Origin: Trichoplax adhaerens
Taxonomy: Eukaryota > Placozoa > Uniplacotomia > Trichoplacea > Trichoplacidae
DNA: 64,000 nucleotides
Direction: 5' to 3'
Assembly (NCBI RefSeq): GCF_000150275.1
Contig: NW_002060943.1
Span: forward strand, 1,732,628-1,796,627
The notes under the pieces are model-generated. The model ran no database searches. It saw only the letters and a program-made list of their open reading frames with translations, and was not told where the DNA came from. The position numbers were made by a program, and so were the translations under genes. The first letter of the stretch is position 1. Every line of letters begins with the position of its first letter. Shown piece by piece: positions 24,514-36,953 of this stretch.

Positions 24514-27500
24514 TTACTCTTCTAAGCAACTTGCTAGAACTTTGATATTTCCTTGATAATCCGCAGTAACTACAACTTCTCCATCGTATAGTTCGAGTAC
24601 ATTTAGAAACTGCATCGCCATGCTGGGCACAGGAACAAAAACGGCGCTAGTAACAATTGCGGTATGGGCTAAAGCAAAATAAACGGAATTTATAATGGCA
24701 TTGTAACATAAATTATACTGTTAAGTTGATTATATAAAATAAAACCTTGAAAACTTTCAAAACAGTCATTACGGTCGCGTCTGGAAGATGATTTTGCATA
24801 ATCATGGTACGTCTTCCAGGTATAAACGAAGTAATCCTCTGATCCACACACTATTGATTCACCGCTTTGACTAAATTTAATAATTGCATAGAACTGGCGT
24901 CAATGCTAGATTTTGTGTACGAAAAAAACTACTGTATTTTAAACTATGACTAAATTTAGGCAAAGATGTCGTATCATTAATTGAAATAGCAAGATTACTT
25001 GAAGCTAGCTCTTATCTGACTACTAGTGTTCAGACATCCTTTGTATTTGCAGGTCATTTTAAAATCTTTTAAATCGTATAGTCGAATACGAGAGTCATTT
25101 GATGTTACAAGAATCTAGCATGAAGTCAATAACATCATTTATGATTATAAGGATCAATTCATAAATATCCTCGCTACTCTAGAAAATAAAGAAGTACCTT
25201 ATCACTGCCAGGCATAGGTATTATGCCACAGATTTTTCTTCCTTTTGAATTTCGCCCCCTTGAGGATCGAACATGGATTTGGGTATGATATTTCAATTGC
25301 TAGTACGGTAATAAGATACGACGTCAAGATTATCCAATCATAGTAAAACACTTTTCCTAATTTTAAATCTACATTCAATTCACTAACCTCAGTATCGTAA
25401 AATATGCATCTTCCATCATAAGTGCCAATAACAGCATATTTACCTCTCTGGCAAAAATTGGTCGCAGTAATCAATTTTGCGGCTGCAATAAAATATAGTC
25501 AGAAAAATATTCAATTATGGCACCTGAAGCATATAGTGACGCAAATCTTACATGCATCAATTTCATTCCACATAGCGACTTTCTTTTTAGGGATATTCCA
25601 TAACCGTAGCTTTCCATCGAATGATCCGCTAAGGAAATAGCGATCGTCCTGAAACATATCAAATTTAATGTTGCTATAGCTGGTTAAGTCGCACGTATAA
25701 TATATAAACTGCGAAAAAATTTTTGAAAATTACAAACCAAGGGATGAAAGGCTATAGCAGCTACAAAGTCAGTATGAAGAAAACAACAAAGACACTCTTT
25801 TTGGGATACATGCCAGAGTCTATGCGGTTACAACAAGTTGATAAAATTACTAGATAATTATTGCAACATTATTAATTCAATATCATATGCTTTTCATAAA
25901 GACATACCTAACAGATTTATCCATTGAAGACGATAGCAAAAAATAATTACGCGACCAAGAGAGATCTAGAATATCAGCAGTGTGCCCATTAAATATGCAT
26001 AAAGGTTTACCAAGAAATGGGCCTTCTTCTAATGATCCTTGAGTCTAAGGGTATGTTATAAATACAGTGAAAGTAGTTTAGTATTTGAATCTACTACGCA
26101 AAAAAGTTGATCAGAGGCGCCTAAATAACAACAAATATTGTACCGGTTGACTTGTACTAGTTTTTTTCTTAGGTTTCTTTTGATCTATCAAAAATTGCAT
26201 AAATCATGGAAGAAATCTTGCATTAATCTGAGTACCTTCAGAATTTAGATTATAGACGAAAATTAGGCAATTACAAAGTATTACTATAATGGTTACTTGG
26301 TAACATCTCTTTGAAGTATTCCGAACAAATTTTTAAAACCCAAATTCGCTACAAAGGAAATCATATAAGCAAAAATCAGCTCAATGCTCCAAAGATCTAC
26401 CAGTAGCTCAGAATGAATTTAAAATTAAATATTATATTAGAAATGCTATGATTCTGCCAGTACCACTACTGTATCTTGACCACCGCTCGCCTATAAATTT
26501 TAAACAAATATCGAATGGTTAATGGACCAAGGTGTCTAAATTTTTAAAGTACGGAATTAAGGACTAGAGGTAAAGCTTACTAGTAACTTGCCACAATTGG
26601 AAAAACTCATTGTCCATATTGGTCCCTAATGATAAGAAGAGCATAGTAACTTCTAATTATGATACAGCTTATATTATAAAAGAACAAAATTATGTCTAGA
26701 TGCCAGTACCGTATGCTCTCCGCTTAAATCTTGCAGTAACTTCGTATTAGAAAATTCATATGGTCCTTTATGATGGGATGCAGCTTTATACTGTAATATA
26801 CATTTACGCCGTCACTATAATCAGTCGTCTCGCACAAGTGAAGTGGTAAGAACTGCGTGTTTTTATATAAGTAGTAAAATGATCATACATTTCGCTAAAA
26901 TTGGGCTAATATATAATCGCTGATTGACGATACCTTTATTTGCTGGGTATGATCACTTTGAACGTTTACTTCATCGTCTTCTTCCTTCTGACCTATAATT
27001 CCAATAGAGAAGCAAAGTAATTTCAGCAGCGATGTTATAGAAATAAAGAATAAAAATTTACAAACCATCATCTCCTTTCTTCTTTCTTTTAGTTCTCCTT
27101 CCTAAGAAATGTCTAAATCCTTTTCTAATAAAATTAAGAAGCAAAACGTGTTCTACATCATCAATACGAAGTAAACAATATTATTCAATCAACATGCAAA
27201 ATGTTACTTTTTCTCCATCGATTTATCTTCCATATCAATTTTATCTTCCTGTTTATCGTCCACTTCTTCCTTTGTTTCTTCCTTTGTTTCTCCCTCACTA
27301 AAATTTAAAATAAAAGTGTTAACTTCTTTTATCACATACTGTAGAAACTTATTAGCATCAATCTATCTTACCGAGATAACTCAGAGGTAATCTTCATTAT
27401 ATGCACTGAAAGAGGGTTTGCACCAGTAGGAATATGCTTCTCAGCCTCGCTTAATGGAATTTCGACACCCGTATCTAAGTCCTTTACCATAACACCTTGC

Positions 27501-30500
27501 AATATTTTCTAATAAATTATGACAATTTAGAAACTTATGCAGTTATCATTTATCTAAAGTTATATCCTAATGTGGATACTAGTATGCGCGTCTAGCATAT
27601 CAAAGTTTACAGTAAAATAGGAAACTGAAGTCTACCTTTTCACATGGTGGTTCGTGAGGTTTATCCTGCTTCGGTGATGTTGGTTCCGCAGTTTTGACAA
27701 TTCTAGCACCTTCGAGAGCTGATTCAACAGTCATGTCCCTCTGAACGCGACTAGGTGATGCACTGTCTTCGCTAAGGTGTAAATGTTTCTTTCTCGTGGC
27801 CTTTAACAAATCTACGTCATAATATTTATTTAATATGCGTTACGATACATATAATATTCAAATCTACGTACTTGCTTGTACGTTACTTTCGTAAATATCT
27901 ACGTAAATTGAAGAAACCAAAGACTGTTAATTTATATTATAATTAGGAACAATTTGGTTCGCCGCACCTTCTTTAACAGAGAATTTTTTATCAGGCGTGG
28001 TCGGAACGTCATGGCTATTATCCTTACTAGATTTCAATGTGGTATCACCTTGGGTTATCTGCAAAAAAATACAGATAGAGAAACTGATATACTCTAATGC
28101 GATGATAAATATAATTGCGCCTAGATTAGAGGAAGCTTCTATCTGTATTACTTTTTAAATAAATTCCAACTTTATTATTAGATAACAATAGTATACTTTA
28201 AAAGTAAGATTTACAACATGGATGGAATGCAGTTTGTTTCGCCAATTCATTTAATCGCCGACACATATGGCATGATAGATATGGTATGTACAAGGATACA
28301 GGGCAATAAAAAACTTACCTCATCCTTTGATGACACATTTTGAGTCAACCGCATAGACGAAACCTAAGTAACAATTAATAGGTATAAAGTACATGATAAC
28401 AGGAGCTATCAATCAAGCAACGTGATAACGAGATTATTCCTAGGCTTAAAATCAATTCATAAATTTATCGTGCAAAAACACAACACCTCAGTTTGAGATT
28501 GCGATGGCCGCTCGACATTGTTGCTGGTAACTTTACTGGGCTGTTCATCCGATGCCTCACTCCGACTATCTATGTCTTTATTACTACTACTGTCACTACT
28601 TGGAGGAAAAGAAATTTTTCGAATTTCTGATTTCTTTGATTCATCGGAAGTGTGACTAGCTCTATCGGAAGAAGATGTCTTTCTCGCATTTAAATCAGGT
28701 TGACTTTCTGTTGGTTTGTCAATGTCTAGCGAACTGGTTAAATGTTGCGGCTTACTGGGTACAGACTTGGATTCTTCAGAAGTGGAGCTAGCTCCATCAG
28801 AAGATAATGCCTTTTCCATATTTAGATTAAGTTGGCTGTCTATCAGTTTATTCACGTCTGCTGAATTGGCTAAGCGTTGTGGTCTACGAGATACGGTTTC
28901 CTCAACTTCATGCTGTTCATCAGTCTCAGCTTGCTTGATATTTTCCGCGGCATCGTCTATACTTAAATCTTTAAATACCGGTAATTCATTCGATGAGCAT
29001 TGTAAAAAATCAACTAAAATTTCAAATGCTAATAATCGCTTCTACGGACTTTATAATCAACTCATTATTCTACAGAATTTATTTGTTCGTTAGAATACTG
29101 AATTTGAATTACCATTGGATGTTCTACTTCCTTTTGTGGATTGTTGGCTAGAAATACTGTCATTATCTGACTGTTCCTATATCACAATGACGTCAAAGCA
29201 AATGTAAATGATTATGATGATTGTTATCCTAACTCATAAGAAAGCATCGGTAGCAAAAGTGTACGTACGAATGGTGCATCTTAATTATGTACCATATAAG
29301 ACATACGAGACTAAATTGTCTAAATATGTAGATCTAATGGAGAATTAGGCATCATTGAAGAAACAGACTGATCCATTATTCATAGCTAGTTAGATATATA
29401 GTTTATCTAGGTATAAAACAAGGTATATAAGCCTTTATCGGTGATTCTACCGGTCGTTACAGAATCGATGAAATACTCAACTAATGTTGTACATTAGCGC
29501 TAACAAATACAGTACGTAGATTAACATATTAGCGACTCAATACCGTGAGCTACTGTTAATGGAGCTGAGTAATATTAGCTTTGTTAGTAATAAAAATGTA
29601 AGTATGTATCCTGGAGGAACCGCATCTGTCAATTCTATGTGTTGTAATGAGTGGATAGATAACTACTTTATAGCTTTCTTCAATTCGTACCACTTCTGGC
29701 CATATTGAAAAATAATTTCAAACTTTCGCAATCTTTTCATAAATTATGGTTTACAAAATAAATCTTTACCTTCTTGAAATGTAATATCATGGACTACTAC
29801 TAGACACTAGAAGTCTATGGTAAAATATCCTGCAATGCAAGGCATTCTTCGACGATTACTTTGATGTAAGAATACTCAGTCTCTATTCAATCAATCAGTG
29901 ATATATCTATCAGATCGAAAACGACGGTATCGGTTGATTATGAACTCGGATTGAAAGAGTATTCTCCTGTCGATATCGGCTATAATATGTCATAGTGACG
30001 TATCCTATTTTGCCAACAATGGCATATTCTCGTATACTGAGGTTAAGCTTAATCCAATATCATTATTCATGGTAAGTTTCAAACCTGCTCTGCTGATGGA
30101 TCATCAGACACCTTTACAATATTAGTATCTTGATCAACGTTTGCATGATCGGATGATGGAGTCTGGTGAATATCTTGGTCGTCATTATTAGTATCATGAT
30201 GGTCTTGATCCGCATTTGTATGAATATCGCCATCACTCTTGAAATGATCAGACGATTGATTTTCACCTGTATCCTGATCAGTATTTACATGGCTGGATGA
30301 TAGATTGTCATTCTTGTCCTTTTCAGTGTCACTGCAAGTATCATTAAGAGCGAGATAATTAGTCTATGCCATTACTGTCTGGGCAGCCACTAGGACTGCA
30401 TCATACGATTTGAGTTAATAACAGAAAATGTTTAACAGCTATTTCAAGCTAACATTAATTAGAGTCTATTCATGGGCTACTATTCTAATTAGTAGGTGAT

Positions 30501-31702
30501 GTAGTAGCTGTATCCCGGTGGTGCATTGTCAATAAAGCTTTTCTAGTACTCTAGTATCAAAGTGAATTTTAATGAAAGTTAAATTACAAATCCATTCAGT
30601 AGAGTGAATAGGCTACGCCTTCTACGCTATAATTTGATTCTTTGACAAAGAAGGACCAATTCTTTTTCTGCGTGACCTAGATATCTTCTACTATATAGAA
30701 GTCGCCATCATGGTACTACATGATTTCATCGACTAGATCAGATGGATGTTTTGTTACTGAATACTAACATCGATTCAAACTGAAATGGGACTGCAATGAT
30801 GAAACTGTACAATATAACGATAGAATCAAGGCAAAAAGCGAAAATTCATCGTCGACGACAGTACAATACTGTCCATGACAACAAGCGAGTCCATGTTTGT
30901 CAAGGATCATTCCATCTCTTTGTTTGACAGCAGGTAAAAGCATGGAAAAAACTGCTGATGCTAGCCAAGTTGGGAGTCAAGGCATCATTTCAACGACATG
31001 ACAGTAGAAGAAAGCAAAAAATGAAAATGGATCGACGATGATCGTCCATGCTTGTCAAGGATCATTGGATCTCTTGGTATGGTAGCAAGTAAAAATAGGC
31101 CATCCACTGTTGAGGATTTCTTTATTGTCAATGAAAGTAGAGAGTTTATGGCCAAGGAAGAGGCATTTTTTTTCCTGTCTTGAATCAGTGGATTATGTTG
31201 ACGTATTATCGCAGTGCTGTAGGGTAGTAGAGAGTATTGAAATGGCGATAAGACGTCCGCAGAACAAACAACGATGCACTCAAATGGATGCGATCCAAGT
31301 AGCACTGCTGTCAAAAGACAGGCAATAGCGATTGCTGGAGACTATTTCTTCCATGGTGTATCATGATATAAAATGGGATAAAATCATGTTACGGGGCCGA
31401 TAGGGGAAAACTGCTTGGTTCTACTGAACGATCAAGGAAGGCAAAGTCTACCTCATCGACTATGCTATCACGTCGTTTAATTAATGTTGAATGCATTCTA
31501 ATGATAGAAAAGCTATCATTAATCCTAATGTATACTCAATGGAAACAGTTATTTCAGTACATAAACAAAAACATCCATTATTTTGGCTAGTTGGACTTGG
31601 CCAACATAGCCATGAATAGAGCAATTAGCCATACTTAGAGCAAATTTTGAGTTCGTCTTCAGCATCGAAAAATTCGTCGGAGCTGCAATCACTCGTCGCC
31701 AT
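24514..31702 (-). CDS. WDR44: WDR44 (Rab11- and VAP-binding WD40 protein), about 899-908 aa
   Basis: Exons (minus): 31635-31702, 30085-30331, 29113-29176, 28487-29013, 28319-28363, 27968-28058, 27636-27811, 27372-27508, 27208-27297, 27066-27124, 26934-26992, 26710-26790, 26581-26625, 26464-26490, 26297-26348, one uncertain microexon, 25908-26044, 25738-25819, 25552-25648, 25388-25482, 25198-25299, 24999-25114, 24746-24870, 24514-24668. All phases agree. Human WDR44 is about 913 aa. Recognisable blocks are MVKDLDTGVEIPLSEAEK in exon 8, a basic patch (GRRTKRKKK) in exon 10, EFSN..LLQDLSGEHT then WTMSFSNCGKLLASGGQD, LWHVSQKECLCCF, DDRYFLSGSFDGKLRLWNI and YAVIGTYDGRCIFYDTE. These form a C-terminal WD40 propeller. 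Exon 1 encodes a FFAT-like motif (residues 10-16). Residues from exons 2-7 are acidic and Ser-rich, low complexity. In other animals WDR44 is a Rab11 effector on endosomal tubules that binds ER VAP proteins and restrains ciliogenesis; that role is inferred here. Confidence 0.92.
26098..26184 (-). other. WDR44 uncertain microexon zone between exons 15 and 17
   Basis: Exon 15 ends in phase 1 and the next solid exon starts in phase 0, so an intervening piece with length 2 mod 3 is needed. A 23-nt candidate (26098-26120) with a good acceptor (TTATTTAG) fits alone. A 27-nt Lys-rich candidate (26158-26184) can be added without changing the frame. Human WDR44 has a longer Ser-rich insert at this place. 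Transcript data would decide. Confidence 0.4.
30830..31105. repeat. Diverged tandem duplication inside WDR44 intron 1
   Basis: Two related segments carry the word TTGTCAAGGATCATT (about 30898 and 31052), followed by similar GATCTCTT and AGCAGGTAAAA/AGCAAGTAAAA words. Unit length is roughly 155-180 bp. Both lie between WDR44 exons 1 and 2. Confidence 0.5.
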
Positions 31703-32216
31703 GTTGAGTGGAGGAGTTGACCGGAGCTGACGTCAATCTTTTGTGTCAGTCGTCCTGTCGAGTCAACTGGTATAGTGTCAAGGCGTTTTTTCCCAGTCTT
31801 GCAGAGATGTTGGCTAGTGGGGGATGTGAGGAAATGTCCGGTGGAACCCTTGTCTAAGCTTTCTGTCTATACTTGCTTCTCGATGTTGGACTAGTGGATG
31901 GTAGACTGTTGCCTGTTCAGTCATGTTTTCACACTCTACTCAACACCAGTGTCCACGGTGATAAATAGTATGGACAAGAAATAATGTCATGTATGACGGT
32001 TGGACTTGTTCTTGTCAGCAACGCTCTATACGACATCATTTATGCTAGCCACGGTTGACAGTTGTCCATCATTCCTCATTTCTGACAATTACAGTAAGGC
32101 GTGATGAGTGCAGTAGAAGGAGCGATTTGAGTAGTTGCAAAAGTTATGTCACTACTACAGTGCTACCTAGAATAACAAGTCATCATGATAGGTGACATTC
32201 ATTTTGGGATGCAAAT

Positions 32217-32395
32217 AGACAGTACAGTACTGTGTACTGTGAAATCGACTGTACTGTACACTGTACACACGACAGTACTGTGTACTGTGAAATAGACAGT
32301 GTAAAGTACTGTACGGTCCTACAGCACGGCTATAGTGAAGCGTACTGTACTGCACGGTTATAGTAAACCGTACTACAACTGCAGTACAGTAACTG
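32217..32395. repeat. CAGTACTGT minisatellite with internal palindromes
   Basis: The word AGTACTGTGTACTGTGAAAT occurs at about 32226 and again at 32274 (48-bp spacing). It is surrounded by further GTACTGTAC, CAGTAC and ACTGTACACTGTAC words that are self-complementary. It is the densest cluster of the TACTGTA motif seen across the window. Confidence 0.75.
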
Positions 32396-33400
32396 TCAAC
32401 CAAAAAATAAAACTCCAAAATAAGTGTGTCTAAATAAATTCATAATTTAATTATTAAAACACTAAAAGGAAAATCACTTAGGAAATAAATTTATTCATTA
32501 ATATGATATTGGAGGCGGTCACTGTTAGGTTCGATTAGACATGGTTCAGGCTTTAATTCAATGAAAGTGTATCAGGGGAGAGGATCAACTACGTTCGTTA
32601 GCAGACAAGTTCTACTGGAGAAGTCGAGAATGCTGACAAGTTTGCTGTCTGGAAGATCTTCAAAGATACTGTCAAAAATATGACGCTCTTTGTAGTTATA
32701 GAAATAGAGTCTAGTGTGCCAGTGACGATGATCACGGAACACTACATAGATTGCTGGATTGAAAATAAAAGTAGTAATTTACTCCCGAAATAGCATTTCA
32801 ATGAAAATTGGATAATTATTGTAGCTGCGAATGCTACGAAAAGTATAAAAGCATGCAACTTTAGATTATTCTGTTAGTTCGTTCTGGAAGTCTTTAGAAG
32901 TAGTATTCGGCTAGAGTAGAGCTGTGTGTAGTTAATCTTTGTATAAGATTCAATAAAGCCCTTATTTTTCTAAAATTTGGAATCTCGTGATTGGTATATA
33001 TCACATGCTATCCTACTGTAACTTCAAAACTCGATGGAAGAATAAAACCTGAATAGAAATCAATCTATGGGCCTTTTTAAGACTAACTCCTAATAAGTTA
33101 CAAATCCTTCATCGCTGTACGCACTGTACTGTAGTAATGCTTCGCTAATGATGGCAGTACTCTACTCTGTACTGTACACAGGATGTTACCTTTCACTTAA
33201 TTAATTATCGAAATCTCTCACTCTACTCGTATTGGATGATGGAATGAATTGCAATCATTTGACAGTCAATAAAAAGATACAGTATATCTGAATATTGTGA
33301 TAATATGTATTGGTCATTTTCTATTCTAGCTACAATATTGAACATTGCTTTTCCTTTCAAGCCTAAGCCATGATAAGTTACTATTTTATCACGTAATACA

Positions 33401-33765
33401 GCAACTTCAAAGTAGCATCAAAATCGAGTCTTAAGATGAGCATTTGAAGTCCATTTTAGGAAAGAGTTTTCCATAGTTCAACTTCAAAGTAGCATCATGA
33501 ATTGGTGTTCAAAATCAGCATTATAGCTCTAGTTCATCAAGTATTCTCCATGATACAAAGAGTTTTCTATAGTTCAACTTCAAAGTAGCATAATCAATTG
33601 GTGTTCAAAATCAGCATTATAGCTCTAGTTCATCGAGTATTCTCCATGATACAAAGAGTTTTCTATAGTTCAACTTCAAAGTAGCATAATGAATTGGTGC
33701 TCAAAATCAGCATTATAGCTCTAGTTCATCCAGTAAGTATTCTCCATGATTCAAAGAGGAAGTTG
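33401..33765. repeat. 96-bp tandem repeat, about 3.8 copies
   Basis: Copies begin with ACTTCAAAGTAGCAT at about 33403 (shorter, diverged), 33481, 33577 and 33673. The last three are nearly identical and share AGCATTATAGCTCTAGTTCA. The near identity suggests recent duplication. Confidence 0.85.
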
Positions 33766-34680
33766 ATAAACAGCGACTGCTAACAAGAAGAGAGAGGAAC
33801 GGCAAAATCAGTCAAATACGGAGATCGACTATTTTCTCGGTCATTTCAATCCTATCGTCTAGGTACATTAAGCAACATCCGTTGCACTACTTGTTATCAA
33901 TAATAAAAATAAAGAAAGAACAGAGCATTGCCAGTCTCTCTTGAATTATTAATAATAATATTATTAATGCAGTAGCCATCTTTTGCACAAGCGGTCGATC
34001 ACAACTTCTACTCTATACTGTATCCTATCCTTCCTCCTTTTTACAAGACGTTGTACTGCTTGACAGATGATGTTACAACACATTATCAATCTTATTTTCT
34101 CTTTCCACAGTACAGTAACGGAAGTTCTTTGGCTTGGGTCTCTACAGTACAATGTACTGTAGACTACAGTACAATATAGCATGCAGTACTGTAGAAATTG
34201 GACATCAAAGGACACAAAATGCACAAAGATGCGCTATCTTCGCTACTACTACGCATAACAGACTGCGTACAATACAGTATAGTAGGGTAACAAGCTGCGT
34301 TTGTTGCTTATCCTGGACGAACTAATCCTGTCTTAACGTGATAAAACTGCCATTGCAGCAAACAATTGGCGCATAGCCTGTTTTCACTGGGACAAGAAAG
34401 ACTTTCTCTTTTTTTTTTCTCAAAGAAATTTGTAAGTTTTCAAACTATTGCACAAGCACTATCACTTGCTAGTTTACTTCTTCATATTGCTAGATTGATT
34501 TTTGTAGCCGCGATAGAAAAGTAAGCAATGCGTAAGGGTGAAAAAAAAGAGTGAAACTATTGAATTTTGTTAGCCGCGTGACTAAAACCCTATCGTCTTT
34601 TCAGGGTACGCGCTCGATCGAGCAGTGTCTGTGAAAATTGGCTATTTTCAGATTCAATTAACAATTATTATTGCACCGTG

Positions 34681-36873
34681 ATGAATGGCGAAGAAACTCA
34701 AGAAGTAGCCGAAGACGGCACTCGACTTTTTATTGGCGGCCTAAGCTCTGAAGTGGATAATACCAAACTTCGTGAAGCTTTTCAGCAATATGGACGCTTA
34801 AGAGAAGGTACAAAGTCGACCAATGTATTCAGTGACGCGCTTTATCTTGCTGAAACCAATTTTTTTTTTTTCCCCTTTGCATCATCAAGTGTAGTACTGT
34901 AGTGTTGAACAACGTTGGAAATAATCCAACGTACAACGTGTAAAGCCATTTGCTTCTCTATCAACACTTAGTTTGATGCTGCTATGCTAACACCCAGTAT
35001 CTCGTGATTTTAAAAATGAAGACCCTTTTTACTGACAACGGTTGTTCATCTTCTTCCCATTCTGCGATAAAAAAAAAAACTTTTTACTACGGTACAAGCA
35101 GCCATATCAAAAATCCCTTCCCGTGAGTACGTTTTTTCTGCTCCATTTTTTTGTATCAAGTTGATCCAGGAAGCGTAATTATAAGTTAAACAAGTCATCA
35201 TGCTACTGTGCTCCAAATGGATCTGCAGATTCTCGTCTTCAAAGTTGTTCCGTATACTGTAGGTCAACCCGATACAGTAATCCATGATTAAAATGAAGAA
35301 CGAATCACTAGCGTCCTAATAAATACATGACGTCAGTATTATAGGAAGATGGAAGAAATACTGTAGATTTTTCCTTTTACCTCTATCAGCATTATAAAAA
35401 TAAAATCGTCACAATAGCGTCCATGTTTGGTAGTGCGCGTACATGAGTCTTAAAAATTGAAAAGTACAGCTGTACCTATGCAAAGCCTGTAAAATAGAAT
35501 TTTATAAAATAGCAAAGCAATATGACATAGGCTCGTAGTGAAATTCAATCTGTGTAATGACTAACAGTTTTGCTCATTTTTTGAATTGTATAGCGTTCGT
35601 AACTGTTGATAGGATGTCGGGTAGATCTCGTGGATTTGGATTTGTGTCGTTTTACGACCCGGAAGATGCACAAGATGCCATTGACCAGATGACTGGCAAG
35701 GTAAGCAGTAAACATAATAGACCAGGCAGTTGCTACAGAACATCCTAAGTCCCAATGGACGCTATGTTACTCAACGCGCAACGATTAACCATACTAACAG
35801 TAAATTAATTGACGGTCATTTCATTTGTTAATTCTTTTTTTTAATCTAGTAATTTAATACCAGCATCGATTAATAGGGATAGTTTTTAGCGAGCACAATC
35901 CCTCCCGTAGTAGTCAGCATTCCATCAACTGTAGAAAACAAAAAATTGAATGCCCGCACAGTATTTTGCTCCACTGCAGTAATTGTTTTATACAGTAAAG
36001 AGTAAAAAGTATTCATGCTAGCGAGTAAAACTGCCTAGAACTGTTCCATCTCTCACTACGCCAAATTGGCTATATTTTAGCGCCATTTTGATTTGGAAAC
36101 TTTTTTTTATGTAGGAGCTATGCGGTCGCAGCATTCGGGTTAGTCATGCTGTAAAACAAACTGATCGAGATTCAGGCAACGGCAGAAGAGGTGGCGGCGG
36201 CGGTCGAGGACGAGGTAGAGGTCGTGGTGGTGGCCCCGGAGGTTTCCGTCGTAAGCCATATAGCGATCCTCGTGGAGGACGTGATATGGATCGTGGTGGG
36301 CCTAGAGCAGGCGGTCCGCCACAAGATTATAATAATAACTACTACAATAAATATGGTGGAGATAGTGATCGCCAACCGTATTCGAGAGAAAATCGCGATA
36401 GTGGTAGTAGTTATCGACCAGAAGCAGCCAGTTATCAACCAGATTACCGAAGTGCTCCTAGCAGCGGCTATGGCACTAGTGCACCCTATAATAAGGAAGA
36501 ACGATACGGTGGCAGCCAACCCCAAAGTCGTGGCGGATATGGCCAGAGACGTGGTAGTGGTGGACACCGTGGTGGTTATAGAAGTAATGTCCCTTCCAAC
36601 TCCTATAGCGTAGATGATCGCAGTTCGCAATCTCATGCAGCGGGAATGTATCCTTCACGCGCAAGTGAAGGATATGCCCGCCGTGGCCAACCTTCAACTC
36701 CAGCAACTAGTGGTAGTGGTAGTATGGGTGGTGGTGCTGCTGCAGCCGCTGCTGGTGTTGGCGGCGGCTATCGAGGTAGCTGGAAAGATAGCAACGCCAA
36801 TCGTGGCGATCGTTTCGGAAGAGACAACCCAGCGAGGCAATCTTATCCTGCCCGGCCGGAATACCAATATTGA
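34681..36873 (+). CDS. RRM plus RGG-rich RNA-binding protein (CIRBP/RBMX/hnRNP type), 330 aa
   Basis: Exons: 34681-34807, 35594-35700, 36115-36873. Junctions are phase 1 then phase 0, giving 331 codons including stop. Residues 15-87 form one RNA recognition motif: RNP2 is LFIGGL (16-21) and RNP1 is RGFGFVSF (55-62), followed by GRSIRVSHA, which closes the fold. From about residue 100 the protein is low complexity: runs of Gly/Arg (RGG and RGRGRG), Tyr/Ser/Gln-rich segments and an Ala/Gly run, ending in PARPEYQY. One RRM plus a C-terminal RGG tail matches cold-inducible RBP, RBM3 and RBMX type glycine-rich proteins, which bind mRNA in nucleus and cytoplasm. Which one is the closest orthologue cannot be told by eye. 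The ATG at 34681 directly follows an in-frame GTG. Long open frames on both strands over 36172-36706 are shadows of the GC-richer last exon. Confidence 0.9.
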
Positions 36874-36928
36874 GGTTTGATCATACTGTAATATAGAAGT
36901 GACTGTATCTGCTATTCTAAATCATAGC

Positions 36929-36953
36929 GTATATATATATATATATATATATA
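36929..36953. repeat. (TA)n microsatellite
   Basis: About eleven TA units, 56 bp after the RRM-gene stop codon, so probably in its 3' UTR. Confidence 0.85.

Larger units (their letters stand above)
31703..34680. other. Intergenic between WDR44 and the RRM gene, repeat-rich
   Basis: WDR44 and the downstream RRM gene are divergent, and this is their shared 5' flank. It contains a CAGTACTGT-rich minisatellite (32217-32395), a 96-bp tandem repeat (33401-33765) and a second cluster of GTACTGTAG/CAGTACTG words (34141-34195). No coding region recognised; the open stretches at 32167-32418 and 33964-34224 (-) are repeat or chance ORFs. Confidence 0.6.

Noticed and set aside
25198-25279. A splice acceptor at CTCAAG|GGGG as start of a separate WDR44 exon
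   Set aside because: The frame runs on upstream to TAG|CAATTGAAATATCATACCC, which matches the WDR44 YHTQIHVRS stretch without a gap.
28716-29093. 125-aa plus-strand ORF
   Set aside because: Antisense to the large low-complexity WDR44 exon 4; composition mirrors its Ser/Asp codons.
30985-31328. ORFs on both strands between WDR44 exons 1 and 2
   Set aside because: Inside WDR44 intron 1 and partly within a diverged tandem repeat.
32167-32418. 83-aa minus-strand ORF
   Set aside because: Translation of the CAGTACTGT minisatellite (repetitive Tyr/Ser/Thr/Gln).
36172-36706. Long open frames on both strands (up to 154 aa) over the RGG exon
   Set aside because: Shadows of the GC-richer, Gly/Arg/Ser-rich last exon of the RRM gene; the real frame is fixed by the RRM and splice phases.
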